From: Bacteroidota bacterium
GTDB taxonomy: Bacteria > Bacteroidota > Bacteroidia > Bacteroidales > WCHB1-69
Assembly: GCA_019135895.1 (NCBI GenBank)
Contig: JAGVVH010000498.1
Span: forward strand, 1-61,912
Length of the DNA: 61,912 bases
Reading direction: 5' to 3'
A model generated the notes under the pieces. That model saw only the letters and a program-made list of their open reading frames with translations. It was not told the origin of the DNA and made no database searches. This document shows positions 1 through 9,249 of this stretch, one piece after another. Position 1 is the stretch's first letter. Every line of letters begins with the position of its first letter. Position numbers and translations under genes: made by a program.

Positions 1-40
1 TCTCTAAAATTTCGTAATTTTGCGATTGTGTAAAATTCAT
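1..40 (-). CDS. 5' end of a gene cut by the window edge
   Basis: An ATG on the minus strand at 40-38 opens a frame (MNFTQSQNYEILE) that stays open to the window edge. A good Bacteroidetes promoter box (TATTTTTG, minus strand) lies 27 bases upstream at 67-74, which is the usual distance in this window. Only 13 residues are visible, so no function can be given; the call rests on the promoter and the open frame. Confidence 0.45.
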   Translation of the reverse strand, partial: MNFTQSQNYEILE

Positions 41-66
41 TGTTTGTGTTTTTTTATTTTGCTTTA

Positions 67-74
67 CAAAAATA
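67..74 (-). promoter_or_regulatory. Bacteroidetes -7 promoter box (TATTTTTG) facing left
   Basis: Perfect match on the minus strand to the Bacteroidetes -7 consensus TAnnTTTG, placed 27 bases before the partial gene that leaves the window at its left edge. Confidence 0.55.
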
Positions 75-104
75 TTAAACTTTGAGTTTTACACACTTTT
101 TGGG

Positions 105-320
105 ATAGTATCCGCCGGCTGCCACCTCTTCCTCAACGAGGACAAGGAATTTTCTCCGTCGGCAATGTTCTGCAAACTTGCCGAAAATAAAAACTTAACA
201 CTCAAAACTAAAAACTCAAAACTCGCCTGCTGACGAGGTGGTCGCAACAAGTGAATACCTGAATCGAACCCAGGTGCGTAGCACCGACCCCTTTGTAGGT
301 GCTAATTTTCCAAACTCAGA
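105..320. other. GC-rich gene-free stretch with inverted repeats and a tRNA-like fragment
   Basis: This stretch has no credible ORF and is clearly richer in G+C than its flanks. It holds a perfect 7-bp stem (TCGGCAA at 159-165, TTGCCGA at 178-184), a small TCCTC/GAGGA hairpin near 130-142, and a long-range pair CCACCTC (about 122) / GAGGTGG (about 235). At about 257-273 the minus strand reads like a tRNA T-arm (CCTGG GTTCGAT TCAGG), and a GGTGC/GCACC hairpin next to it resembles a class II variable arm. No matching 5' acceptor strand follows, so this is at best a decayed tRNA or a structured RNA/repeat. Confidence 0.4.
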
Positions 321-1100
321 TCAGTAGATAAACGGGAAAACCCTTTTCAGCTTGCGCTCCTGAATTTGAAGAGGATATTCTTTTTGATATCTTTTATAAA
401 TTGATTTTGCACGGGGTACTAAATTGGCAAAGGTCCAAATAAAAAATACAAGTCCTGAAATTGACCAGGTAAGGATGGCAAAACCCAACCATTCCATCAA
501 TTCTCCAAAATAGTTTGCACTGGTGACATAATTAAACATTCCACCTTCGGGAAGATAGTGTTTGGTGTCATGGTCACTTTTTCGAAGATTACGAATGATA
601 TGGTCGGAGTAAAGATTTATACTATAACCGGCAATAAATAAAATTGTTCCGATAATAAATTGTGGAGACCACAACCATTCGACAGGATAAGCGTTAGGAT
701 TTACATTATAAGCCTCGAAGAAGAACCAATAGCCCTGCATCATGGAATTGAGTATGTTAAAACTCATTCCCATCAATACAATAAGAATAGGCATTTTGCT
801 CTTTCCTTTTATCAAAAACGGAAAGATAAAGACTCTTTGCAGATAATGTGCCTGAAAGATAAGCAGAAATATAATGGGAACAATTGCAGAACGATGAGGA
901 GAAGCAGCCCAAAGAAAAATCATCGCCATAAAGATGGGAAATTCCATCAAAAACCAGGCAAGTTTGTTATTGATAGTTGGTCCCCATTTGGGAGAAATCA
1001 ACATTCCATAACCGGCTTCAACAAAATTGAGTGCAATAAAAACGATGACGGCAATGCCGATCATTACCCAAAGGTAAATATAAAAGGCGCTGACTAACAT
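321..1100 (-). CDS. Steroid 5-alpha-reductase family (3-oxo-5-alpha-steroid 4-dehydrogenase) membrane protein
   Basis: 259 residues, almost entirely hydrophobic, with about six or seven membrane segments. The C-terminal third carries the family pattern: LPEGGMFNYVTSANYFGE, then EWLGFAI, ending in a basic tail with LVPRA..IYKRYQKEYP. This matches the C-terminal domain of eukaryotic SRD5A enzymes and their Bacteroidetes homologues, which reduce the delta-4 double bond of 3-oxo steroids with NADPH. Inference: an inner-membrane enoyl/steroid reductase; the true substrate (bile-acid intermediates, sterols or other lipids) cannot be read from sequence. Its start codon overlaps the sppA stop by one base (TAATG), so the two are translationally coupled. 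Length is normal for the family. Confidence 0.8.
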   Translation of the reverse strand: MLVSAFYIYLWVMIGIAVIVFIALNFVEAGYGMLISPKWGPTINNKLAWFLMEFPIFMAMIFLWAASPHRSAIVPIIFLLIFQAHYLQRVFIFPFLIKGKSKMPILIVLMGMSFNILNSMMQGYWFFFEAYNVNPNAYPVEWLWSPQFIIGTILFIAGYSINLYSDHIIRNLRKSDHDTKHYLPEGGMFNYVTSANYFGELMEWLGFAILTWSISGLVFFIWTFANLVPRAKSIYKRYQKEYPLQIQERKLKRVFPFIY

Positions 1101-2911
1101 TATTCTATAACGATTTCCATAGGCATGCGAGCTTGAATACCCTTTGAATTCATAACCTGCTTAAGACCTTCGTATGTGTAATACAAATCACCCATTTCAG
1201 ACTTGATAGCCTTGGCAACGGCGTCCTCATCATCTCCTTCGAATATTTTGGTAAACCAATCTTTTTGTTTTGGATAATACTCGATTCCATAATCAGAAAC
1301 CTTTGCCAGTTTAGCAGCCAGGGCAATAGCATCATCTATAGTTCCCAACTGGTCAACCAGTCCGTTTTTAAGTGCATCTTCGCCGGCCCAAACGCGTCCA
1401 CCGCCCAAAGAGTCAACCAAGGCAATATCCATTTTTCGTCCATCGGCAACATGTTGTGTAAATGTTGAATAAATATCTTCAATCATAATTTCAAACTTCT
1501 TAATTTCCATTTCATCCAAAGAGCGCAGACCGGAAGCATAGTCGGAATGGGCATTTGTTTTAACCACATCAACGGTAACGCCCAGTTTTTCTTTCAGGAA
1601 ATTCTGAAAGTTCGGGATAATGCCAAACACTCCGATGGAACCGGTAAGCGTGTTAGGTTGAGCTACAATTGCATCTGCATTGCAAGAGATATAATAACCA
1701 CCGGAAGCTGCATAGTCGCCCATAGAAGCAACCACAACCTTGCCGGCTTTTTTGGCATTTTCAATTTCTTTCCAAATAACTTCGGAGGCCAAAGCACTTC
1801 CTCCCGGAGAGTTAACACGCAACACAATAGCTTTCACCTTGTCATTCATATAAGCTTTGCGAATAGCTTTTGAAAGGCTTTCGGACCCGATTTGATTATC
1901 GGCACCTTTTCCATCCACAATAGAACCAACTGCATAGACAACGGCAATCTTGTCGGCAGTATTAATTTTTATACCGGATAGAGTCTTTTTATAATTAGAA
2001 AGAGAAACATAGTTAATATCATCTTTTTCAGCAACGCCCAATAATTGTTTGAATGTGTTTTCCACATCGCCATAGTAGCAAATTTTGTCAACAAGGCCAA
2101 GGTCAACAGCATTTTGAGCAGTTCCGCACAAAAGGTTATCGGCAATGCTATTCAAAGAATCCGCAGAGATTTTCCTTGATTTAACAATATTATCAAGCAT
2201 TGTTTTCCAAAGCGTAGAGGAAAGGAGGGTCATTTGTTCACGGTTAGCTTCACTCATTTTATCAAATAAATAAGGTTCCACAGCACTTTTATATTTCCCG
2301 TGACGTATAACCTGCATTTCAACATCTAATTTATCTAACAATCCTTTATAAAACATAACCTGAAATGAAACACCTCTAAAATCAAGATTTCCTTTCATAT
2401 TAAGGGCTACAGTATCTGCTACAGAAGCAAGATAATAGGCATTTTGTGAATAAATATCACTATAGGCATAAATAAATTTCCCGGATTCTTTAAATTTCAG
2501 CAAAGCATCCCGGATTTCTTTAACAGTAGCCGGTCTGGCCATAATATTTGAAACATTAAGATAAATTCCTTTGATTTTATCATCCTTTGCAGCAGTCTTT
2601 ATGCAATTAAGAATATCATCAAGTCCGGTGTAGGTATTATAAGAATCTCCCAAATCAAGATTATCAAATGGAGAGGGAATACTTCTTTCAACAATTTCAT
2701 TTTGCAGGGTAAGTTTAAGAATGCTATTTTCTTTAACGGGAGTTGCATCTTTAGATAAAGAAGCAACCATCACAATCATAAAAATAAAAGATAGGAAAGA
2801 AACAACCAAACTTGAAAAGAAAAAGCCGACCATGGTACCGAGTACAATTCGCCAAAATTTTCTGGCACCTGTTTCGGGTTTACGCGTAACAATAACATTT
2901 TCCTGATTCAT
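1100..2911 (-). CDS. sppA: Signal peptide peptidase SppA, 67K type
   Basis: 603 residues with one N-terminal membrane anchor (about 22-50) followed by two tandem S49 peptidase domains, as in the long E. coli-type enzyme. The catalytic Lys lies in the first domain (GKYKSAVEP, K208) and the Ser in the second (GDYAASGGYY, S403), matching the Lys/Ser dyad of E. coli SppA. It cleaves left-over signal peptides in the membrane. The pattern NSPGGSALASE and the stretch around residues 420-430 (TLTGSIGVFG) are also typical. It overlaps the downstream steroid-reductase-family gene. No clear TAnnTTTG box was found directly upstream. Confidence 0.93.
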   Translation of the reverse strand: MNQENVIVTRKPETGARKFWRIVLGTMVGFFFSSLVVSFLSFIFMIVMVASLSKDATPVKENSILKLTLQNEIVERSIPSPFDNLDLGDSYNTYTGLDDILNCIKTAAKDDKIKGIYLNVSNIMARPATVKEIRDALLKFKESGKFIYAYSDIYSQNAYYLASVADTVALNMKGNLDFRGVSFQVMFYKGLLDKLDVEMQVIRHGKYKSAVEPYLFDKMSEANREQMTLLSSTLWKTMLDNIVKSRKISADSLNSIADNLLCGTAQNAVDLGLVDKICYYGDVENTFKQLLGVAEKDDINYVSLSNYKKTLSGIKINTADKIAVVYAVGSIVDGKGADNQIGSESLSKAIRKAYMNDKVKAIVLRVNSPGGSALASEVIWKEIENAKKAGKVVVASMGDYAASGGYYISCNADAIVAQPNTLTGSIGVFGIIPNFQNFLKEKLGVTVDVVKTNAHSDYASGLRSLDEMEIKKFEIMIEDIYSTFTQHVADGRKMDIALVDSLGGGRVWAGEDALKNGLVDQLGTIDDAIALAAKLAKVSDYGIEYYPKQKDWFTKIFEGDDEDAVAKAIKSEMGDLYYTYEGLKQVMNSKGIQARMPMEIVIE

Positions 2912-3005
2912 AATAATTATAAATTAAATGGATAAAAATTTAAAGCACAATAATACAAAAAATATATTTATAAAAAAGTCATACAATAGTATTGTGAAAA
3001 ATAAA

Positions 3006-3040
3006 AAAACTTTGACAACCCGAAAGTTATCAAAGTTTTC
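3006..3040 (-). terminator. Rho-independent terminator after the isocitrate dehydrogenase gene
   Basis: Inverted repeat AAAACTTTGA (3006-3015) / TCAAAGTTTT (3030-3039), extended inward by GACAAC/GTTATC with one mismatch. On the minus strand the stem runs into a T-rich tract. It lies just downstream of the gene ending at 3068. Confidence 0.7.
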
Positions 3041-3067
3041 TGTTAGAATCAACTATTAAAATAGTGT

Positions 3068-4264
3068 TTATTTCAGTTTAGCAATGATAGCATCGGTCAT
3101 TTGGATTGTTGAAGCAGCACCCTGACTGATAACTTCCTGACAGCCTCTTAGTTTCATCATATCATAGGTCCTCACTTTTCCTTCAGCAATAACGTCGGCA
3201 ATAGCCTTTTCAATTTTCTTTGAGAGTTCATTCTCCCCGATATAGTCAAGCATCATACAAGCTGACAAAAACATAGCAATAGGATTGACAATAGGTGTTT
3301 TAAAATCGGCATATTTGGGAGCTGAGCCGTGAGTAGGTTCAAAAACAGCTACGCCACTTTCCCCGAACTGAGCTGAACTGGCAAATCCCAAACCTCCAAC
3401 CAAGCCGGCAAATCCGTCGGAAAGAATATCTCCAAACATATTACTTGCCACCACCACATTGTAGGTTTCAGGGTTTTTAGTCAGCCACATCATTTGGGCG
3501 TCAATATTGGTGTCCCAAACAGCTATTCCTGGATAGTCTTTTTTGGCAATTTCCTGAGCCAGTTTAAGCATCATGCCCGAAGTTTCGCGGATTACATTCG
3601 GTTTTTCACAAACAGTAATTCCATTATAGCCTTTTTCCTTAGCATACTCAAAAGCGGCACGTAATATTCTTTCGGTATATTTTTTGGTTAAAATACGAGT
3701 AGAGATAAAAACTTCATTTCTTGGCTGCGTTCCAAAATTGGAAGCAAACTTCTTATGAGTCATCATGGCATCCCATACGATATCAGGTGCATTACTCCAT
3801 TCTACGCCACCATAAAGTCCTTCAGTATTTTGTCTGAAAATCATGCAATCAACAGCCGGTTCTTCAAAACCACCGTCAGCAGTACGACGGATAAAGTTTA
3901 ATGGATTTCCTTTGAAAGTTTTGCATGGTCGTTTGCAAATATCCATTTTGAATTTCTGACGCATAGTCACAATAGGACTAAAATAAGTAAGTCCTTTGTC
4001 CTGTAGCTCGGGAGCCAGTTCAGCAGCAGCTTTGTCTTTGGGCTTAGAAGTAATGGCACCAAACAGTCCCACTTTGTATTTTTCCAATAGCTCAATAGTT
4101 CTGTCAGGAAGGGGATTTCCCTCTTTGCACCAAAAATCCCAGCCAATATCGGCATGCACATAATCAGCATCAAAACCGGCAGCATTTAATAATCTGATAC
4201 ATTCATCAAGGACAATTTTACCTATCCCGTCACCGGGCATTGTCACAATAGTTCTTTTTGCCAT
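3068..4264 (-). CDS. icd: Isocitrate dehydrogenase (isocitrate/isopropylmalate dehydrogenase family), probably NADP-dependent
   Basis: 398 residues, full length for the family. Visible motifs: N-terminal MPGDGIG, RQNTEGLYGGVEW (compare E. coli FRENSEDIYAGIEW), the signature NMFGDILSDGFAGLVGG, and EPTHGSAPKYA near the C-terminus. In E. coli Icd the Lys-Tyr of HGTAPKYAG selects NADP; the same K-Y pair here suggests NADP use (inference). The enzyme decarboxylates isocitrate to 2-oxoglutarate in the cytoplasm. The substrate loop (SPIVTMRQKFKMDICKRP) is not the E. coli type, so a related 2-hydroxy-acid substrate is possible but less likely. The gene follows the OmpA/TPR lipoprotein by 24 bases and is followed by a terminator. 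Confidence 0.85.
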   Translation of the reverse strand: MAKRTIVTMPGDGIGKIVLDECIRLLNAAGFDADYVHADIGWDFWCKEGNPLPDRTIELLEKYKVGLFGAITSKPKDKAAAELAPELQDKGLTYFSPIVTMRQKFKMDICKRPCKTFKGNPLNFIRRTADGGFEEPAVDCMIFRQNTEGLYGGVEWSNAPDIVWDAMMTHKKFASNFGTQPRNEVFISTRILTKKYTERILRAAFEYAKEKGYNGITVCEKPNVIRETSGMMLKLAQEIAKKDYPGIAVWDTNIDAQMMWLTKNPETYNVVVASNMFGDILSDGFAGLVGGLGFASSAQFGESGVAVFEPTHGSAPKYADFKTPIVNPIAMFLSACMMLDYIGENELSKKIEKAIADVIAEGKVRTYDMMKLRGCQEVISQGAASTIQMTDAIIAKLK

Positions 4265-4288
4265 AATAAAAATATTTATAAAGGTTTA

Positions 4289-6136
4289 TTATTTCACAAT
4301 ACTTTTAAACTCATCACTTTTTCTAAATTTTTTGAATTCAGGGTCTTTAAGTGCTTTTGCTCCTAAAGCAGGTGATTTTTCAACAGCAGTTTTAAGGTTA
4401 GAATAAACCTGAGCTTCATTATTTGTTCTTGCAGCCAGAACAGCTTTTAAATAATATACTTTGGCATCTTTATTAGGAATACAATCCAGCGTGGTTTTAG
4501 CGGCAGTATAGTCTTTGCTAACCAATTGGACCAAAGCAGTGTTGTAATCACAATGTTTGTCGTTCATCATTGATTTTGCAGCAGCGTAATCGCCTTCCAA
4601 AATCTTAAACATACCAAGATTATAATCTTGATTTACAGGAAAAAGAGTAGCTTTTGCGGATTCCTGAAATTTTGTTTTTGCAGCAGTAAGGTCACCTTTA
4701 TAGAAATTGGCAATAGCAAGGTTATTCAGTATAATTCCATTACTTGGGGAAATAGCATTTGCTTTATTTAAATCGTCAATAGCTTCTGTCAGATAGTTAT
4801 CATGATTTGATGAAATATAATTATTGATGCTAAGGATTGCAGAATTATTAAAGGCTCTCCAATCATTTTGAACTGATTCATCAGCGATAATAGCACTATA
4901 GATGGCCTCTTTTTTATTGACATCATCAGTTAAAGAAGCAGCATATAATCTCTCATTAAGCGAAAGAGTATCCGGATTTGCGTTAATTAAACGGGCAATT
5001 TGCTCATCGTTAAAATTATTCTTATTGAAAACCATTGAAATTTCAGCACGTCTCAGTGGAGGCAGAATAGCCTCTTTAATTTCGGTATAGATATCTGTCA
5101 TTTCTCTGATTTTCTGTTCTCTCATATCATTGTTTGGTTGTGAGCGGACAATATTCAATATTTTGCTTTTTTCAGCAATATTTGATTTTTCAACAGCAAC
5201 TTCAAAGCCGTCCCAATCTTCACCTTTGGTATTATTTTCAAAAACGAGTTCAGGTTTTACCAAATCTTTCATTTTGATTTTATTTTTCTTGGCGTAATCT
5301 TTCAAGTATTTGTCAAATTCTTTGGCAAACCATTTCTTTCCCTGTTCAAAACGTTTTTCAGATAAACCCTGATTATTGGATTCTTCACCTTCCGGGGAAG
5401 CCCAGCCTGAAATAATCACTTTGTCAATAGTACGTCCTTCAAATAATGAAGCAACAAAATCTTTAATAGCCTGTTTAGAAGCAGCATCCTTATTAAGTTT
5501 TAAATTCCAATTCATATCAGATTTGTTAACTTCAAAATAGATAATAGCACTGATAGTAGTGAATTCAGGTTTGTAGTTATGAGGGGCATAGAGAAGACGA
5601 GTAGCATTACCCGTTTTTGCATCAGACTCAAGATCAGTAAGCTCAGGATCAATTTTAATTAAAGAAGAAGTGTTTGAGATTCCTTCGCCAATATTTCTTT
5701 CATCAAAAGTAAAAGATTTTTTTCCGAGCTTAACGGTTGAGATAGCATTAATGGTTGCATTTTCATAAGCCTCAGCATAGTCAAAAGAACCGGTTTTAGA
5801 AAAAGAACCTCCATTTTTGTATGGTATTTTAATTCCGGAAACTTTTGATTTTTCTCCCACAAGGGTAATTGTTTCCTTTTTTTCATTTACAATTGTTCCA
5901 TTTTGATCATACATTAAAACGGGAACTTCAATTTCCATAGTAGCTTTCTTTTTCATATATTTTGCAGGGATATTTCCCTTAACAGTATAGTCAACTTTAC
6001 CACCTTTATTTTCCAAATCTTGATTTTCAAGTTTAATACTAACATCGGGATACGTTTTAATCATTTTGCTGATTCCGCAACCGGCAAAAACAAGAGCTAA
6101 TAAGCTCATTACCAGTAATAATTTGTAATTTTTCAT
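4289..6136 (-). CDS. Lipoprotein with OmpA-like and TPR domains
   Basis: 615 residues. A lipoprotein signal peptide ends in LVFAGC (Cys20). Residues 30-160 look like a beta-rich extracytoplasmic domain. Residues about 195-300 resemble an OmpA/MotB peptidoglycan-binding domain (IIYFEVNKSD, later VIISGWASPEG...NQGLSEKR). Residues about 400-590 are helical repeats of TPR type (SNGIILNNLAIANFYKGDLTAAKTKF and similar units, shown only in part). Inference: an outer-membrane lipoprotein that contacts peptidoglycan and scaffolds partners; no enzymatic motif. It is transcribed from the box at 6176-6183, with the isocitrate dehydrogenase gene 24 bases downstream. Confidence 0.75.
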   Translation of the reverse strand: MKNYKLLLVMSLLALVFAGCGISKMIKTYPDVSIKLENQDLENKGGKVDYTVKGNIPAKYMKKKATMEIEVPVLMYDQNGTIVNEKKETITLVGEKSKVSGIKIPYKNGGSFSKTGSFDYAEAYENATINAISTVKLGKKSFTFDERNIGEGISNTSSLIKIDPELTDLESDAKTGNATRLLYAPHNYKPEFTTISAIIYFEVNKSDMNWNLKLNKDAASKQAIKDFVASLFEGRTIDKVIISGWASPEGEESNNQGLSEKRFEQGKKWFAKEFDKYLKDYAKKNKIKMKDLVKPELVFENNTKGEDWDGFEVAVEKSNIAEKSKILNIVRSQPNNDMREQKIREMTDIYTEIKEAILPPLRRAEISMVFNKNNFNDEQIARLINANPDTLSLNERLYAASLTDDVNKKEAIYSAIIADESVQNDWRAFNNSAILSINNYISSNHDNYLTEAIDDLNKANAISPSNGIILNNLAIANFYKGDLTAAKTKFQESAKATLFPVNQDYNLGMFKILEGDYAAAKSMMNDKHCDYNTALVQLVSKDYTAAKTTLDCIPNKDAKVYYLKAVLAARTNNEAQVYSNLKTAVEKSPALGAKALKDPEFKKFRKSDEFKSIVK

Positions 6137-6175
6137 AGAATATTTTTTATAAGTTTGTTTTATTTTTTAAGGCTG

Positions 6176-6183
6176 CAAATATA
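6176..6183 (-). promoter_or_regulatory. -7 promoter box (TATATTTG) for the OmpA/TPR lipoprotein
   Basis: Minus-strand match to TAnnTTTG, 40 bases upstream of the start codon at 6136. Confidence 0.6.
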
Positions 6184-6288
6184 CAATATTTTTTTGCAAT
6201 ATATTGATTAATATTAATATGTAAATTAATGATAGTAAATATTATAAATCAGAATTGAATGGAAAAAGAAAAAAAGGCGATATTTTTT

Positions 6289-9162
6289 TTACTTTGGCAA
6301 TCCTTTATAAATGGCATCATGAACCGTAAGTCTGATTTTACTTTTTGCCAGTTTATTAGGTTCTGCATTAGGATAAACTCTGTTTGAAAGAAATATATAA
6401 ATCAGTCTTGAGTCAGGGTCACACCACACAACAGTCCCCGTAAATCCCTGATGACCAAAAGTCTTCATTCCGGCAGCTGAAGGCAACACAGGGCTTTTCT
6501 TGTCATAAGACGGGGTATCAAAACCAAGAGCCCTTCTTTTGCATCCGTGTAAAATATACGTTGATGTAAAAAGAGAGACTGTTTCTTTAGAAAAATATTG
6601 TTTTCCATTATAAACACCTTTATCCATCAACATTTGAAAAATAACGGCCAAATCATGGGCATTGGAAAAGAGGCCGGCATTTCCTGAGACACCTCCAAAA
6701 AGCGCCGCTGTTTGGTCGTGAACATATCCCTTCAATACCTGCTTTCTGAATTCTTTATCATTTTCTGTCGGAGCAATTCGAGCTGCAGGAATAGTATGTC
6801 GGAGAGGGTTAAAGCAAGTATTTTTTAATCCCATTGGTTTATAAAACTGTTCGTTAAGATATTGATCAAGAGGCATCCCGGTGATTTTTTCCACCATATC
6901 TTTCAACAAAACAAAGCCTAAATCACTATATTCGTATTCCTTTGAACCTAATTTACAAGCTGCAATTTTTTCTCGCACTTCATCAGGATAGCTTTCATGA
7001 AGATAGACATTTTCGGCAATTTCAATATTGAAGAGAGGAGTTTTGACTTTGCTTAAAACATCGTTATCCCATTTTCCATCAGGAGCTATTGATTTATAAA
7101 ATGGGATGAAAGCGGGCAATCCCGAAGTATGCGTCAACAACTCGACCAAAGTCAGATTAACTTTATTACTTCCCTTCAAATAGGGAAGGTATTTCCCAAT
7201 TTTATCATCCAGCTTGATTTTTCCCTCATCATAAAGTTTCATCACAGCCAATGTTGTAGCAGCAGATTTTGTTACAGAGGCAATATCATAGAGGACATCA
7301 GCATCAATTGGGGACTTTTGCTCATAAGTTTGAAAACCATAAGATTTGGAAAAGACGGTTTTATTATCTTTAACAGCAATAATTTGGCAGCCGGGAAATA
7401 CCTGATCATCTATTCCTTTTTGAACAATAGAATCAATTTGTCTATTGGTTTTTTCAGGTAAAACCGAGAAATTCCCGGAAGGGGTTTCAAGCATAACATT
7501 CAGCATATTAATACCATCTCCGGCTCTATAAGATTTTACGGAAACAGGAAGATGCCCTCCAAAAGAAGCATCTCCGAAAATCGCATTCAATGCAGAATTT
7601 ACTGCTGTAGGAGTAGGCTGATATCCGATAATGATTGACTTGTATTTACTCAAACTTCCAAATCGGGCAAGTGAATAAGGATTGCCGAAAATGGACACAA
7701 TAACCTTAGAATAGGGTTCAAGCTGTTTCATCAACGAAGAGGTGGTTCCGTTTTTGATAGAACGGTCAGTTTGGACAAACCCAATTCCACGTTTTTTGCA
7801 CATCTCTTTCAACTGGGAAGAATCTGAAATTCCACCGATACATAATAAAGCAATATGTACGCTGTCAGCATCATCAAGAGGGAGAATATCATTTTCATTT
7901 TTAAGCAAAGTCAATGCTTTGGCTTCTATTTGTCCGATAATATTTTTAGCATTATCGGTATTCATTTTCATGAATAGATCTTCGGTTGGAATTTCAGTAA
8001 AATTGGTAAGACCTTTAGATTCCTTGAATTTCAATATTTTCAAACATTTTTCATCTATCAATTCTTCCGGGATTCTACCATTTTCTACCGCTTTTTTAAT
8101 AGCCGGAATGACAACACTAAGGTCATTTGGGAGCAATAGGATATCTATACCGGCAAGCAGTGCTCTGATTTCAGCTTCACCGCCGCCATTATAACTATTT
8201 CGCAGTCCACCCATATCCATTGCATCTGTTATGACTATCCCGTCAAATGCCATATCTTTCTTCAGGGTCATAGTAATAGTTTGAAATGACAAGGTTGAAA
8301 TAGAATTTCTTTCAGAATCAAGAGATGGGATATTGAGATGTGAAATCATTACCATATCTATACCTTCGTTGATAATCTTTCTAAAGGGATAGAATTCCAT
8401 GTTTTCAAGTTCCTCGCGAGATTTTCTTATAACAGGTAAAGAGGCATGAGAGTCGGTTCCGGTATCTCCGTGACCGGGAAAGTGTTTAGCGCAGCCACTG
8501 ATTCCGTTTTCCTGTAAACCCTTCATATATAAAATTGCTCTATCTGCGACCGGTTCGCGGGTTTCTCCAAAGGAACGGCTATTGATAACGGGGTTATTCG
8601 GATTATTATTTACATCGACAACCGGAGCAAAATTTATATTTACACCCAAAGTCTTGCACTGCTGTGCAATTTCCTTTGCCATATCATAGATAAGATAGGT
8701 GTTTTGTTCGTCCAGAGCCCCCAACGTCATTTGACGGGGAAAAGAGATACAGCTATCAAGTCTCATAGCCGGACCCCATTCACCATCAATAGAAACAAGC
8801 AATGGAACATTGCACACTTTCTGGATACGATTGGTAAGAGAAATCTGTCTATAAGGCCCTCCCTGAAAAAAACAAACTCCTCCCGGTTGGTACTTCTGAA
8901 TCAAGGCTACCATATTATCCTGGTACTCCTGACCGTAATTTGAATGAATACGAATCATCATCAATTGCGCAATCTTTTCTTCCAGCGACATCTTTTTCAT
9001 CTGAATCTCTGCCCAATTGTGCTCTCTTTTAAGGGCTGCAATTACCTTAGTGGAAATAGGCCTATGAACATCTTTATTGAAATCCAAAAAAGAGATCAAT
9101 GAAAAACCAATTGAATTAGAAATTATTAATGCTAACAGGATAATGATTTTCTTCATTGTCAA
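6289..9162 (-). CDS. Fusion enzyme: glycoside hydrolase family 3 domain plus serine beta-lactamase-like domain
   Basis: 957 residues with an N-terminal signal peptide (MKKIIILLALIIS..., start at M1 or M3). Residues about 50-400 form a NagZ-like GH3 domain: KHFPGHGDTGTDSHASLPV carries the family's His/Asp motif, and VITDAMDMGG the presumed nucleophile Asp. A middle region (about 410-560) resembles the second GH3 domain. Residues about 600-950 are a class C beta-lactamase/AmpH-like domain with the S-x-x-K box (SVTKSAATT), YSDLGF as the Tyr box and HQGFTG as the third motif. This fusion is recurrent in Bacteroidetes. Inference: a periplasmic or surface enzyme that removes N-acetylglucosamine from muropeptides and hydrolyses an amide or ester in the same pathway. 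It follows the S46 peptidase gene by 87 bases. Confidence 0.88.
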   Translation of the reverse strand: MTMKKIIILLALIISNSIGFSLISFLDFNKDVHRPISTKVIAALKREHNWAEIQMKKMSLEEKIAQLMMIRIHSNYGQEYQDNMVALIQKYQPGGVCFFQGGPYRQISLTNRIQKVCNVPLLVSIDGEWGPAMRLDSCISFPRQMTLGALDEQNTYLIYDMAKEIAQQCKTLGVNINFAPVVDVNNNPNNPVINSRSFGETREPVADRAILYMKGLQENGISGCAKHFPGHGDTGTDSHASLPVIRKSREELENMEFYPFRKIINEGIDMVMISHLNIPSLDSERNSISTLSFQTITMTLKKDMAFDGIVITDAMDMGGLRNSYNGGGEAEIRALLAGIDILLLPNDLSVVIPAIKKAVENGRIPEELIDEKCLKILKFKESKGLTNFTEIPTEDLFMKMNTDNAKNIIGQIEAKALTLLKNENDILPLDDADSVHIALLCIGGISDSSQLKEMCKKRGIGFVQTDRSIKNGTTSSLMKQLEPYSKVIVSIFGNPYSLARFGSLSKYKSIIIGYQPTPTAVNSALNAIFGDASFGGHLPVSVKSYRAGDGINMLNVMLETPSGNFSVLPEKTNRQIDSIVQKGIDDQVFPGCQIIAVKDNKTVFSKSYGFQTYEQKSPIDADVLYDIASVTKSAATTLAVMKLYDEGKIKLDDKIGKYLPYLKGSNKVNLTLVELLTHTSGLPAFIPFYKSIAPDGKWDNDVLSKVKTPLFNIEIAENVYLHESYPDEVREKIAACKLGSKEYEYSDLGFVLLKDMVEKITGMPLDQYLNEQFYKPMGLKNTCFNPLRHTIPAARIAPTENDKEFRKQVLKGYVHDQTAALFGGVSGNAGLFSNAHDLAVIFQMLMDKGVYNGKQYFSKETVSLFTSTYILHGCKRRALGFDTPSYDKKSPVLPSAAGMKTFGHQGFTGTVVWCDPDSRLIYIFLSNRVYPNAEPNKLAKSKIRLTVHDAIYKGLPK

Positions 9163-9185
9163 AAGAGTTGATGATGTCTAATAAA

Positions 9186-9234
9186 GTTTAAGGTCTAAAG
9201 GATAGAGGGTAAATCTAAACTTTAAACCTTAAAC
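9186..9234. repeat. Long imperfect hairpin between the S46 peptidase and GH3 genes
   Basis: GTTTAAGGT (9186-9194) pairs exactly with ACCTTAAAC (9226-9234), and the stem continues inward for six more positions with one mismatch. No clear T-run follows on the minus strand, so it may be an attenuator or RNA-processing hairpin rather than a full terminator. Confidence 0.45.
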
Positions 9235-9249
9235 GGGCTCACTATGATT

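Noticed and set aside
240..320. Intact tRNA gene
   Set aside because: A T-arm and possible variable arm are visible, but no 5' acceptor strand complements the 3' side and the anticodon stem cannot be built.
660..1097. 145-codon ORF on the plus strand opposite the steroid-reductase-family gene
   Set aside because: Shadow of a well-supported gene; no family pattern and unnatural composition.
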